Below the pieces are notes generated by a model. It was not told the origin of the DNA. It saw only the letters and a list, made by a program, of their open reading frames with translations, and did no database searches. This document shows positions 1 through 9,200 of a DNA stretch of 64,000 nucleotides, one piece after another (the stretch's first letter is position 1; each line of letters begins with the position of its first letter). Both the position numbers and the translations under genes were made by a program. Origin of the DNA: UBA8296 sp031581145 (GTDB lineage: Bacteria; Bacteroidota; Rhodothermia; Balneolales; Balneolaceae); the NCBI GenBank assembly GCA_031581145.1, contig JAVLBP010000006.1, positions 19,373-83,372 on the forward strand. The letters are read 5' to 3'.

Positions 1-105
1 GACAAAGTGATTGTCTTTAAAAAGAAACGACGCAAAGGATACCAGAAAAAAAATGGGTTCCGTCAGTCTATCACACAATTAGATATTCAGAAAATTACAT
101 CGTAA
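1..105 (+). CDS. rplU: 50S ribosomal protein L21, C-terminal part (cut by window edge)
   Basis: The first 34 codons, ending at the TAA at 103-105, read as the C-terminal end of ribosomal protein L21: VIVFKKKRRKGYQKKNG followed by RQ is the conserved lysine/arginine-rich end of the family. L21 binds 23S rRNA in the large subunit. The start lies upstream of the window. rpmA follows 27 bases later on the same strand, the usual L21-L27 pair, which supports the call. Only the end of the gene is visible. Confidence 0.93.
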   Translation, partial: DKVIVFKKKRRKGYQKKNGFRQSITQLDIQKITS

Positions 106-120
106 TACGATTTGAACTAA

Positions 121-125
121 AGGAG
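121..125 (+). promoter_or_regulatory. Shine-Dalgarno site of rpmA
   Basis: AGGAG lies seven bases before the rpmA ATG at 133. This fixes the rpmA start. It is one of the few strong Shine-Dalgarno sequences in the window; most starts here have none or follow the previous stop directly. Confidence 0.75.
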
Positions 126-132
126 ACAACTC

Positions 133-384
133 ATGGCACATAAGAAAGGTCAAGGTTCTACCAAAAACGGTCGCGATTCTGAATCTAAACGTCTTGGCGT
201 GAAGAAATTTGGTGGCGAGACTGTGCGCGCTGGAAATATTCTTGTTCGTCAACGCGGGACAAAATACCATCCAGGACTTAATGTGGGCATTGGTGGCGAC
301 GATACCCTTTTTGCGCTTGAAAATGGCACTGTGACATTCTCTGATCGCGGCGGCAAGAAGCTTGTCAACATCGACCCTGCTTAA
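133..384 (+). CDS. rpmA: 50S ribosomal protein L27
   Basis: An 83-residue protein opening with MAHKKGQGSTKNGRDSESKR, the typical L27 N-terminus. The family motifs GTKYHPGLNVGIGGDDTLFA and the VTFSDR region follow in order. L27 sits at the peptidyl-transferase centre of the large subunit. The length is normal for the family. A clear Shine-Dalgarno sequence precedes the ATG, and the gene lies directly after rplU in the standard order. There is no N-terminal extension of the cleaved Firmicutes type. Confidence 0.98.
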   Translation: MAHKKGQGSTKNGRDSESKRLGVKKFGGETVRAGNILVRQRGTKYHPGLNVGIGGDDTLFALENGTVTFSDRGGKKLVNIDPA

Positions 385-404
385 CACCGCTCGGAAGGCA
401 CCTC

Positions 405-1094
405 ATGTTTGAGCTACCCGGCCTTCCCCATCTTAGCGCAGGAACGCTTTTCTGTATTGGTCGCAACTACATTGACCACGCGAAGGAACTAGACAATCCA
501 GTTCCATCCCAACCTTTAGTGTTTCTTAAGTCGAGAAACACCCTGGTCTATCCTAGCCCTGACGCTGAAATCTTGCTCCCTTCTGAATCTTCTGATGTTC
601 ATCATGAGGTTGAATTAGTTCTCGCAATCGGAGAGCCACTTCACCATGCCACCGAAGAAGAAGCTTTTGAGGCAATCGCTGGAGTCGCCGTAGGAATCGA
701 CTGCACGGCCAGAGATCTTCAGTCTAAGGCCAAAGAGAAAGGACACCCTTGGACGCTTGCTAAAGGGTTCCACACGTTTTCTCCCATTGGTGAGTTTGTA
801 CCTTTTGACCAATTAGGGGCGCATCATGTCACGGATCTGTCTTCATTGACGATTTCCTGCTCCGTGAACGGCGAGCAGCGTCAGATCGGCTCGGTGTCGG
901 ATATGATTTTTAGCCCTGTCACGTTGATCCAATACGTCTCGACCATTTGTCCTCTGGTCCCAGGTGATGTACTTTTCACGGGTACACCCGCTGGTGTCGC
1001 TAGGCTTCAAGCTGGTGACACACTTCAAGCAACCCTCCATGAAACTTCATCCACCCTTTCCCTTGATGTCGTACATGCCCCCATGGGTGAGTAA
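405..1094 (+). CDS. Fumarylacetoacetate hydrolase family protein (FAHD1/YcgM-like)
   Basis: A 229-residue single-domain protein of the FAH family. CIGRNYIDHAKEL near residue 17 and FLKSRN near 40 are family landmarks. The metal site is visible as E68 and E70 in HHEVEL plus D99 in GIDCTARDLQ, and FTGTPAGVA lies near the C-terminus. Relatives of this size act on acylpyruvates or decarboxylate oxaloacetate with Mg2+ or Mn2+; the substrate cannot be read from sequence. It starts 20 bases after rpmA, so it may share the ribosomal transcript. Its 3' end overlaps the start of the next gene. Confidence 0.9.
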   Translation: MFELPGLPHLSAGTLFCIGRNYIDHAKELDNPVPSQPLVFLKSRNTLVYPSPDAEILLPSESSDVHHEVELVLAIGEPLHHATEEEAFEAIAGVAVGIDCTARDLQSKAKEKGHPWTLAKGFHTFSPIGEFVPFDQLGAHHVTDLSSLTISCSVNGEQRQIGSVSDMIFSPVTLIQYVSTICPLVPGDVLFTGTPAGVARLQAGDTLQATLHETSSTLSLDVVHAPMGE

Positions 1095-3024
1095 TGTTGT
1101 TCAGGTTGGGCGTTTAGCCAACTTCGCCATTGTTGGATTCATTATCGCGCTTACAATAGCAACAGGTTCAACTGCCAATGGTCAGACCCTTGACTCGCGC
1201 GGCGCTGAAACACCTACCAATGCTCAACAATCTGCGACGACACCCCATCCTTCATGGATGACACCTGGGGCTACGTATGCATGGCCCACCACGGCCAGCA
1301 CCTACCTTACCTCGACCTTTGCAGAAACACGTAGCGCTCATCTACACTCTGCCATTGATATTTCCACCCGAGCTGAGGAAGGCCATCCAGTCCTTGCGGC
1401 ACGAGATGGTGTTGTCTCTCGCATCATGATGTCTCCATTTGGCTATGGCAATGCGTTAATGTTAACTCATGAAGATGGGAGCCACACACTTTATGCACAC
1501 TTATCCCATTTCACGGAAGAGATTCAAGCCCTAGGCGATCGCATGAGGATGCCTTCCCTACAAACAGATCTGGACTATTATCCACCACCACAGCGACAAA
1601 TCCGTGTGAGCAAAGGGGAGCGCATTGGGTTTTCAGGCTCCACAGGTGTTGGGCCTCCCCACCTACACTTTGAAGTTCGCTCTCCTGGAGGCGTCCCTAT
1701 TAACCCCCTTTTAGTTCCCCTTGAGGCTCCTCTCCGCGACGGTCTTGCACCCGTTTTTTCTTCATTATATGCAGAATTCCTAGATGCAGAGCTCTTGGAT
1801 GCAGAGCTCTATGATGCAGGGAATCCACCAGCACCCACACGTTTGGGTGATCAATTTTTGGACCTGCGCACAAAGGATCGCAAAATGATTGTTGTTCCAA
1901 CCCAAAAAGCCCGTTTAAGACTCTCTGTGGATGTATTTGACCAAGCCGAAGGGGGCGCCAACGTCTATGCCGTCTATCGGTTGCGGTTGATGGAAGATGG
2001 CGAGGTATTATTTGAGTCACGTGCTGATTCATTCACCTTTGGTCAAACAGCTGATATGGTCGCGGATCGACATCATGGCCTTCTTCGATCTGGGTACGGA
2101 GGGTATCAGCGGTTGCATGTGTTGCCGTCCAACCGGTTTGAGATGTACCCAACCACTTTGGGTGCAGACGACCTTGTGCTTGACGGAGACCATGGATCTC
2201 ATCGAGAGTTCACCCTAGAAGCTGAGGATTTTCGGGGGAATGTGAGCCGTGTATCGGTGGAAGTATTGCATGACTCCACGCGTCAATGGGCTGAGTGGAA
2301 GAATCAAGACAAAGGATTGGATCGGTGGCGTCTGGATTCATTACGAGCAGCATGGCTTGACTCTATGCCCTCATCTTTAGTAGAGCACATGACTGTGGAT
2401 ACCGTATTACAAGGCAATAAACGACATGTCATAGCCTCTGTGGATGAGCGATTTGTGGTGTCTATCCCACCAGACGCATTGATCGAACCGACGCGGATCC
2501 ATTTTACTAGCTTCGCAAGCGATAGCGCTTATCATGTGCTCATGCACTCTGCCCCGACTGGATTTCGACATCGAGCCGATGTACGCGTTTATGGTGATAA
2601 TGGTGTTGCCGATTCTACCGTTGGGCTTGCATGGGTTGGCTTTGACCCACCAAGAGGGGGCGTAACCCTCTCCCCTATGGGGGTAACTCATGCGGGGCGA
2701 GCATTGGCAACCACCACGCGTGATTTTTGGTCGTTACAAACGATCAGGGATGTGTCATCTCCCGAATTAAAAACGATCCACATGCGACAGCACCCAGTGA
2801 TTGGACGCACCGTTTCATTCTTAATTAAAGAAGAAAGCCCCCTGGATTTGAGCTCCGTGAAGATGCGGCAAAATGACCGAGATGTCCTTCCTATTTATGA
2901 CTTTGAGGATGATTCTTTTACAGCATATCACCCCAACTTAAACACCAAGTCTGGCGATACCTTTACCCTCGAGCTGAAGGATCAACATGGGCATCATAAC
3001 TCATTTCAATGGGTTGTGCCCTAA
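1066..3024 (+). CDS. Secreted M23-family (LytM-like) metallopeptidase
   Basis: About 652 residues from the ATG at 1066. An N-terminal hydrophobic stretch ending near TANGQ looks like a signal peptide. The M23 zinc site is intact: H94 and D98 in HSAIDIS, and H199 and H201 in HLHFEVR. The peptidase is split by an insert of about 30 residues before KGERIGFSGSTG. The long C-terminal part (about 430 residues, beta-rich, unrecognised) probably anchors or positions the enzyme. Such enzymes cut peptidoglycan cross-links or regulate amidases in the periplasm. The start is uncertain: ATG at 1066 or 1075 keeps a plausible signal peptide, while an ATG at 964 would overlap the previous gene by 131 bases. 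A short duplication gives LDAELLDAELYDA. Confidence 0.85.
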   Translation: MSYMPPWVSNVVQVGRLANFAIVGFIIALTIATGSTANGQTLDSRGAETPTNAQQSATTPHPSWMTPGATYAWPTTASTYLTSTFAETRSAHLHSAIDISTRAEEGHPVLAARDGVVSRIMMSPFGYGNALMLTHEDGSHTLYAHLSHFTEEIQALGDRMRMPSLQTDLDYYPPPQRQIRVSKGERIGFSGSTGVGPPHLHFEVRSPGGVPINPLLVPLEAPLRDGLAPVFSSLYAEFLDAELLDAELYDAGNPPAPTRLGDQFLDLRTKDRKMIVVPTQKARLRLSVDVFDQAEGGANVYAVYRLRLMEDGEVLFESRADSFTFGQTADMVADRHHGLLRSGYGGYQRLHVLPSNRFEMYPTTLGADDLVLDGDHGSHREFTLEAEDFRGNVSRVSVEVLHDSTRQWAEWKNQDKGLDRWRLDSLRAAWLDSMPSSLVEHMTVDTVLQGNKRHVIASVDERFVVSIPPDALIEPTRIHFTSFASDSAYHVLMHSAPTGFRHRADVRVYGDNGVADSTVGLAWVGFDPPRGGVTLSPMGVTHAGRALATTTRDFWSLQTIRDVSSPELKTIHMRQHPVIGRTVSFLIKEESPLDLSSVKMRQNDRDVLPIYDFEDDSFTAYHPNLNTKSGDTFTLELKDQHGHHNSFQWVVP

Positions 3025-3042
3025 GTGGGTTGTGTCGTAAGT
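3011..3042 (+). repeat. 16-bp tandem duplication across the M23 peptidase stop codon
   Basis: GGGTTGTGCCCTAAGT (3011-3026) is followed directly by GGGTTGTGTCGTAAGT (3027-3042), 14 of 16 bases identical. The first copy holds the last codons and the TAA of the M23 peptidase gene. It looks like a slippage duplication. No function is implied. Confidence 0.8.
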
Positions 3043-3074
3043 GGTATACCGTAAGAACAGAGCTGGTATAACTG

Positions 3075-3458
3075 CTATGCTGGCACCTCAGCAATCATAG
3101 AAATTTCCACACGTACTTCTTTAGGCAGTGTTTTGACCGCAACGGTTTCACGAGCAGGGGGGATATCACCAAAACTCTTGGCATAGATCTCATTTACGGT
3201 AGCAAAATCACCCATATCCGCGAGAAAAATGGAGCATTTTATAGCATGATCGAACGAAGATCCTGCAGTTTCAAGAACCGCGCCTAGATTTTTCATCACC
3301 TGATGTGTCTGTTCTTCGATCGTTTCTCCCACCAACGTCATCGTTTTAGGGTCAAAAGGGATTTGTCCCGAAATATAGGCCAAGCCGTTATGAATAATGG
3401 CTTGGGAGTATGGACCTATCGCAGCGGGGGCGTCGTCGGTGTGTATCGCTTTTTTCAT
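3075..3458 (-). CDS. ridA: RidA family reactive enamine/imine deaminase
   Basis: A 127-residue protein matching RidA along its whole length: APAAIGPYSQA near residue 10, YISGQIP near 28, and the substrate-binding R103 in PPARETVAV with E119 in VEISMIAEV. RidA hydrolyses reactive 2-aminoacrylate and other enamines released by PLP enzymes, in the cytosol. It is convergent with the M23 gene and divergent from the TPR lipoprotein. The ATG at 3458 lies inside a duplicated 17-bp block that creates two further ATGs just upstream, each opening a tiny reading frame that ends in an ATGA overlap with the next start. Confidence 0.95.
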   Translation of the reverse strand: MKKAIHTDDAPAAIGPYSQAIIHNGLAYISGQIPFDPKTMTLVGETIEEQTHQVMKNLGAVLETAGSSFDHAIKCSIFLADMGDFATVNEIYAKSFGDIPPARETVAVKTLPKEVRVEISMIAEVPA

Positions 3459-3500
3459 GTGTTCTTGTTTTTCATGTGTTCTGGCTCCAATTTTTCATGG
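3451..3500 (+). repeat. 17-bp tandem duplication over the ridA start, with a third partial copy
   Basis: TTTTTCATGTGTTCTTG (3451-3467) and TTTTTCATGTGTTCTGG (3468-3484) are adjacent and nearly identical, and TTTTTCATGG recurs at 3491-3500. On the minus strand each copy supplies ATGAAAAA, so the ridA start is preceded by two copies of its own start region at 3475 and 3498. Confidence 0.85.
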
Positions 3501-3620
3501 CTCTATCAGGTTGGGTAACATACGAGTTGGAACTCATCTTGACCACCATTTATTTTGTGAATTCTACGGTCAAATCCTACCTTTCAATCCTACAATTAAT
3601 TTGATTGAAAATTCACTCTC

Positions 3621-4931
3621 ATGAAATCTTTTTCACTCCTCTCACCGCTTGCTGTAGCCATTCTGCTTGTTGGATGTACCACTGTGAGTCCACTCGTTAA
3701 AGAAACGCAAGATAATATCGGTACCGGCAATTATGAGGCCGCCCTTGAATCCGCCGAACTAGCCATCGAAGAAAATCCTACAAATGGTCTCGGTCAGTAT
3801 TATAAAGCTGTAGCGCTCGGGTCTATTGGTCAAGAAACGGACCAAGTCGCTGCACGGCGTGGATATTACGCGGATGCCTTGTCAACTATGGAAGAAGCAA
3901 AGTCCCTATTTGACGCGTTAGAAGATCGCCCGGATGAGGCCGATAATACGGATAATGTACTCCGCTCCATTTGGGCAGATGAGCATAATAGTGCCGTAGA
4001 AATTTTGACGGTTGACTCCATTGCTGCGTCTTACGAAGACCCGAACCAAGTTGCTGTGGACCACTTACTCAACGCTACCAAGTTGGCACCCGACAGTGTA
4101 ATTTCGCACTCCGTTCTTTCTTCAGCATATTACCGCACAGGAGATATCGCATCGGCAACTAATGCGTATGAAACCGTGATGGATTTGATTCCAACGCCCG
4201 AGGCAGATGATTACAACTATATGATTAATCTCTTCTTAGCCTCACAGCGCTTTGAAGATGCACGAGATTTGGCAACAGAGGCTCAAAGTACGTTCCCTGA
4301 TGATGAGCGATTTATTCAATATTTAGCCGACTCGTACCTCCAAACAGGAGAAACAGACAAGGCGATTGAGATTGTTGAAGATCTTATTGCCTCTGATCCT
4401 ACCAACCCACAATATCGTCTCGTGTTGGGTACACAGGTCTATCAGACTGTAACAGAGCTTACAGATCAAATCAGTGAGATGTATGTGGAGCTTTATGACC
4501 AATCCCAAGCACTTAGTGGCCTCTCTGGTGATGCAAAAACTGAAGCGGAGGCTGCCCTTGCAGAGCTGCAAGAAGAGGCTGATGCATTGGAGGCAGAAAT
4601 TGAGGGGTATACCGATCTTGCCATTGAACAAGTCACTCGTGCCACAGAATTGGATCCAACGTCTTCAAACACGTTCAACATCTTAGGTGTAATTTATCAG
4701 AACAAATCGGCACTTTATTTCGAAAAGCGTAACAATACAGCCGATTATGACCTAGCCGACGAGTATGATGCACAGGCTCGTGAAGTTCTGGATTTGGCAC
4801 GTGTAGCTTATGAAAAAGCAACCGAGCTCGATGGAGACAATCCTGAGTATTGGCAATCATTATTCCAAATCTACACGACGCTGAATATGCCCGAAAAGGC
4901 ACAGGAAGCGATGGAAAAAGCCGGAATTTAA
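3621..4931 (+). CDS. TPR-repeat lipoprotein
   Basis: A 436-residue protein with a lipoprotein signal peptide: a hydrophobic run followed by LLVGC, with the lipidated cysteine at residue 19. Helical repeat pairs of TPR type are visible, for example around residues 28-60, 150-185, 210-265 and 330-435 (GNYEAALESAELAIEENP, GETDKAIEIVEDLIASDPTN). A coiled-coil-like stretch rich in Ala and Glu lies near 285-325. It is probably an envelope scaffold, but the partner is unknown. The thiolase gene begins seven bases after its stop, so the two are likely co-transcribed. The protein is strongly acidic. Confidence 0.85.
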   Translation: MKSFSLLSPLAVAILLVGCTTVSPLVKETQDNIGTGNYEAALESAELAIEENPTNGLGQYYKAVALGSIGQETDQVAARRGYYADALSTMEEAKSLFDALEDRPDEADNTDNVLRSIWADEHNSAVEILTVDSIAASYEDPNQVAVDHLLNATKLAPDSVISHSVLSSAYYRTGDIASATNAYETVMDLIPTPEADDYNYMINLFLASQRFEDARDLATEAQSTFPDDERFIQYLADSYLQTGETDKAIEIVEDLIASDPTNPQYRLVLGTQVYQTVTELTDQISEMYVELYDQSQALSGLSGDAKTEAEAALAELQEEADALEAEIEGYTDLAIEQVTRATELDPTSSNTFNILGVIYQNKSALYFEKRNNTADYDLADEYDAQAREVLDLARVAYEKATELDGDNPEYWQSLFQIYTTLNMPEKAQEAMEKAGI

Positions 4932-4938
4932 TCGCTGC

Positions 4939-6117
4939 ATGCACTCCGTAGTCGTCGTTGCGGCGAAACGCACTCCTATTGGCTCATTTGGCGGTTCGCT
5001 GTCCTCCTTTTCTGCAGCGGAGCTCGGGGCCATGGCGATGTACGAAGTCCTCAAAACAGCTGGTGTGCCAGGTGAACAGGTTGATGAGGTGATCTTCGGC
5101 CATGTTTTATCTGCCGGTGCTGGGCAAGCTCCTGTACGCCAAGCACTCATCAAAGCAGGATTACCCAACACTGTACCGGCTACGGCAGTCAACAAAGTGT
5201 GTGCCTCTGGCATGCGATCGGTCATGGTGGCTATGGACCAGATTGCTTTAGGGCATTCCGATGTCATCGTGGCAGGTGGAATGGAAAGTATGAGCCAGGT
5301 TCCTTACTACCTACCCTCGCAACGTTTTGGGTCAAAATTGGGCCATACGCAAGTTCAGGATGGGATTCTCAAAGATGGGCTCTGGGATGTCTATAATGAT
5401 TACCATATGGGCTCAGCAGCGGAGTTGTGCGCACGCGAATGCTCCATCTCTAGAGAAGATCAGGATGCCTTTGCCATTGAATCCTACAAAAGAGCGCAAA
5501 GTGCGCAAGAATCTGGCGCCTTCGATGACGAACGCTTTGAGGTAAAAGTGGTGGGTCGCAAGGGGGAAGCGACGATGGTTCGGGACGATGAAGAACTCTC
5601 AAAAGCTCAATTTGATCGCATCCCAACACTGAAGCCTGTGTTTGAAAAAGAGGGTACAGTGACCGCTGCCAATGCGAGCTCACTCAATGATGGCGCTGCA
5701 GCATTATTGCTTATGAGTGAATCCAAGGCTAAGGAGCTTGGAGTGACTCCTTTGGCCAAACTCCATAGTCATGGGAGTGCAGCTCAAGCACCGGAATGGT
5801 TCACAACAACCCCATCCCTCGCTATACCCAAGGCCTTAGAACGGGCAGGGCGTCAAACATCAGACATTGATCTTTTTGAGATTAATGAGGCGTTTTCTGT
5901 TGTCTCCTTAGTCAATAACCAGAAACTTGATCTCGACCCTGAGCAGGTGGATGTTCATGGCGGTGCGGTAAGTCTTGGGCACCCTATCGGTTGTTCGGGA
6001 GCTCGCATCTTGGTTACCCTAATTCACGCCCTAGGATGGCACTCCAAGTCTATGGGGTGCGCCGGCATATGCAACGGTGGAGGTGGCGCCTCTGCCATGG
6101 TGGTAGAAAGACTATAA
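4939..6117 (+). CDS. Acetyl-CoA acetyltransferase (thiolase)
   Basis: 392 residues, the normal length of a biosynthetic thiolase. All three catalytic residues are present: C88 in NKVCASGM, H348 in LGHPIGCSGAR and C378 in GICNGGGG. The enzyme condenses two acetyl-CoA to acetoacetyl-CoA, or runs in reverse in fatty-acid or ketone-body breakdown, in the cytosol. It follows the TPR lipoprotein gene closely but shares no obvious pathway with it. Chain-length preference cannot be read, though the catalytic numbering matches the short-chain acetoacetyl-CoA thiolases. Confidence 0.95.
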   Translation: MHSVVVVAAKRTPIGSFGGSLSSFSAAELGAMAMYEVLKTAGVPGEQVDEVIFGHVLSAGAGQAPVRQALIKAGLPNTVPATAVNKVCASGMRSVMVAMDQIALGHSDVIVAGGMESMSQVPYYLPSQRFGSKLGHTQVQDGILKDGLWDVYNDYHMGSAAELCARECSISREDQDAFAIESYKRAQSAQESGAFDDERFEVKVVGRKGEATMVRDDEELSKAQFDRIPTLKPVFEKEGTVTAANASSLNDGAAALLLMSESKAKELGVTPLAKLHSHGSAAQAPEWFTTTPSLAIPKALERAGRQTSDIDLFEINEAFSVVSLVNNQKLDLDPEQVDVHGGAVSLGHPIGCSGARILVTLIHALGWHSKSMGCAGICNGGGGASAMVVERL

Positions 6118-6258
6118 TCATTGTTTTTTTATAATTAAGGGTGTATGTTAATACATAATTCCTATCAAAAACGCAGTTTCTGCCTATCGAATCAACGCTA
6201 CGACGTCTAACACAACCCTAACTCGTAGTTGAGCTTTGCTCGTAAAGCTCTCTTTTTG

Positions 6259-9200
6259 ATGATTCGATTGTTGTACCCTTACATTTTGTTGTGCCCATAC
6301 ATAGTGTGTAGTTACCTGCGGGCTCATGTTGTATCGCCTGTCTCGCGGCTTTGTTTACCCGTCTTACGAATCTGTCGTGCTCAGCTTTGTGCCTATGGTC
6401 TATTTGGGCTAACACTACTTGGGATGGTCCATGCATCAGCTACACAAACTCAGGCTCAGTCCATTCAAGAAGTCCAACGTACGATGGATTGGATCGATTT
6501 TGAGGTTCACAATCCAGATGGGGTACTTTCAGTTCCACTTTCAATGCTTGTTGAAGCTCCTGTGCGAGGAGACGTTGAGGTCCTTTCTTCGTCGCGTGAG
6601 AGGCCAGAGCAGCGAACATCTAGTCAGGGCCTTTCTGCGGTTTCAAAAAACACCGATGCTCTAGGTATTGCTTCTTCGCTTCCCTTGGCTGAGGTTGTCT
6701 CATATGCGGGTAAAGGCTCAGAGCTACGAGTCTCTTTGTGGAATGGCACCACTGTCTTAACCAGTGCCCGTATCCGAGTCTACCTTGACCCACAACGTCC
6801 CTCTGAATCGAGCGTGACCGACCGTACGACAGAATTCCGACAACAAACAGATTCACCTCTTGCCTCAGGGACATGGATCCGATTTGCGATCCAAGAATCT
6901 GGTCTGTACCAGTTGAGCCCCTCCGAGCTCACGGAAGCATCGTCTTCATTTACAGGGATAAGCTCCGATCAACTCCAATGTTGGGGGCGACCCGGCGTGG
7001 AGCTTCCTGAGGTAAATACTGCCCCTCGGATTTCTTTCCAGCAACTCCCTTTGCGCATTAGCGATGGAGGTGATGGCGCGTTTGATAACAATGATCAAGC
7101 ATGGGTTTATGTGGAGGGACCCACAGGTACACGTGTCGCATCCGATGGTACGCTTGAGCATCGTGTTCATGACAGCGCTACCCAAACGTACCTTTATTGC
7201 ACCCCTGATGGGGATCCTGATGCAACTCTTCGAATGGACACAGGGGGCACGACTCAAGCACCCATTCAAGAGGAAGGGCGTCAACTTGCATGGATTGAAG
7301 AGGATTTGCGCAAATCAGAGGATAAAATTCGATCGGGTCGACAGTGGTTGGGTCAGGCGCTTCAAGCAACAGGTGCCGCGTCTTCAGCGAGTATTTTACA
7401 GGTCGAGGAATCTCATGTCGTAGCCAACACCCCTATGAGGGTGACCTCACAATGGGTAGGCCGTTCGCTTTCTGCTGTGACCGTCACTCAATTTGTAAAC
7501 AGTGGGAGTGCTGGCAATACCACCATCCCGAGAATATCGAGTTATACCTCTGAAGAAGGTCTCTCTGGCGTGCAACGAACCCTTTCAGGAGTGGGCACCT
7601 TTACCCCTTCGAACGGTGTCTATGACTTAAATGCCTCGATGTCTACAAGTGATGCATCTGGCGAAGCTTTTTTGGACTGGGCAAGACTCGAGTACCGAAG
7701 TACATTGACCGCTCAAGATGGCATGCTCCAGTTTTATGGGATTCAAGGGACGCCTACTGGCCAAGCCCTACGTTATGCAGTTGGAGGCTTTGAAAGCACC
7801 CCTGTTGCCTTAGAGATGAGTGATCCCATGTCACCACGATGGCTGCCCGTCACGTCTGAAGCAGTTTCTGGGCAAACCAAGCAGCTGGTTCACATCGATG
7901 AGACGTCAAATCATGGGGAGGCCACTGCCATACTTGTGAGCTCGTCACCCAAAGTCTTAACGCAAGCAGAATTGATTGCCAATCAGAATCTTAAGGGGAC
8001 ACATCCTGATGCCGATGTGATTGTCGTGACGGATGAAGGCTTACTTGAGGCGGCAAACGAATGGGCGGACTATCGCACATCGACTCGAGATCTTTCGATT
8101 CATGTGGTGACGCAAGAGGCCATCTTTCATGAGTTTAGTGCCGGTGCTGTGGATCCAGTAGCTATCCGTGATTATCTAAAACATCTCTGGGACGGAGCAT
8201 CGCAAGATCTTGGACGTGCGCCAAGGACACTATTTTTGTTTGGAGACGCCACCTACGATCCGCGAGGTATTGTGGAATCAAATCGACAAAATCGTGTAGT
8301 GACGTGGCAAAGCGAAGAGTCTCTCAATCGCATTAATAGCTACGGCAGCGATGACTTTTTCGTCCTCCTTAACAATGGTGAGGGGCGTTGGTCCCCTGGG
8401 TCGTCCAATGAACGGATTGATATGGGCGTGGGTAGATGGCCTGTGCAATCGGTGCAGGAAGCGTCCGTTCTGCTCCAAAAGCTCAAAACCTATGAGTCTA
8501 TGCCCTCCAAAGGGGACTGGAGAACCAAATTTACGTTTGTGTCCGATGATGATTTCCCGGAGGTAGAGATCAATCGTGATCTTCATGCGATTAATGCAGA
8601 GGGGACGGCGGAAGTGATTGATGCGAATGCAGCAGGATTGAAGATAGATCGAATTTACATGCTCTCTTACCCCGTTGAGAATACGGGCGGTGGGCGCCGA
8701 GTTCCTCAAGCCAATGCCGATGTATTGAGTGCGTTTAATGAAGGGTCTTTGGTGATGAACTATTCCGGCCATGGCAATCAGTTTGTGTTGGCGGATGAGC
8801 AACTCTTTACCACCGATGTGATTCCCTTATTATCCAACACCACAAGGCCATCCATTTTTGTCACGGCGACTTGCCAATTTGGTCGATATGACGATACGGA
8901 TGCACAATCCGGCGCGGAACAGATCTTGTTAACCCCAAATGGTGGGGCGATTGCCTCGTTTACCACAACAAGAGTGGTCTATACGTCCTCAAGCCCTGGA
9001 GCCAATAATTTTGGCCTCAATATTCAGCTAACTCGAGCCATGATTGCCCGAGAGTCCAATGGGCATCCCAGAACATTGGGTGAGATTTACCGCCGGACAA
9101 AAAACACCTCTGAGGGTGCGGGTTTTAATTCTCGCAAGTTTATTCTGCTGGGAGATCCAACCATGCGGATGGGGCTGCCTGAGCAACAGCTCACATTTGA

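Noticed and set aside
964..1065. Upstream ATG at 964 as the start of the M23 peptidase
   Set aside because: It would overlap the FAH-family gene by 131 bases and bury the signal peptide behind about 35 extra residues.
8278..8802. 174-codon open frame antisense to porU
   Set aside because: It covers the conserved C25 catalytic region of porU on the opposite strand; composition and lack of motifs mark it as a shadow.
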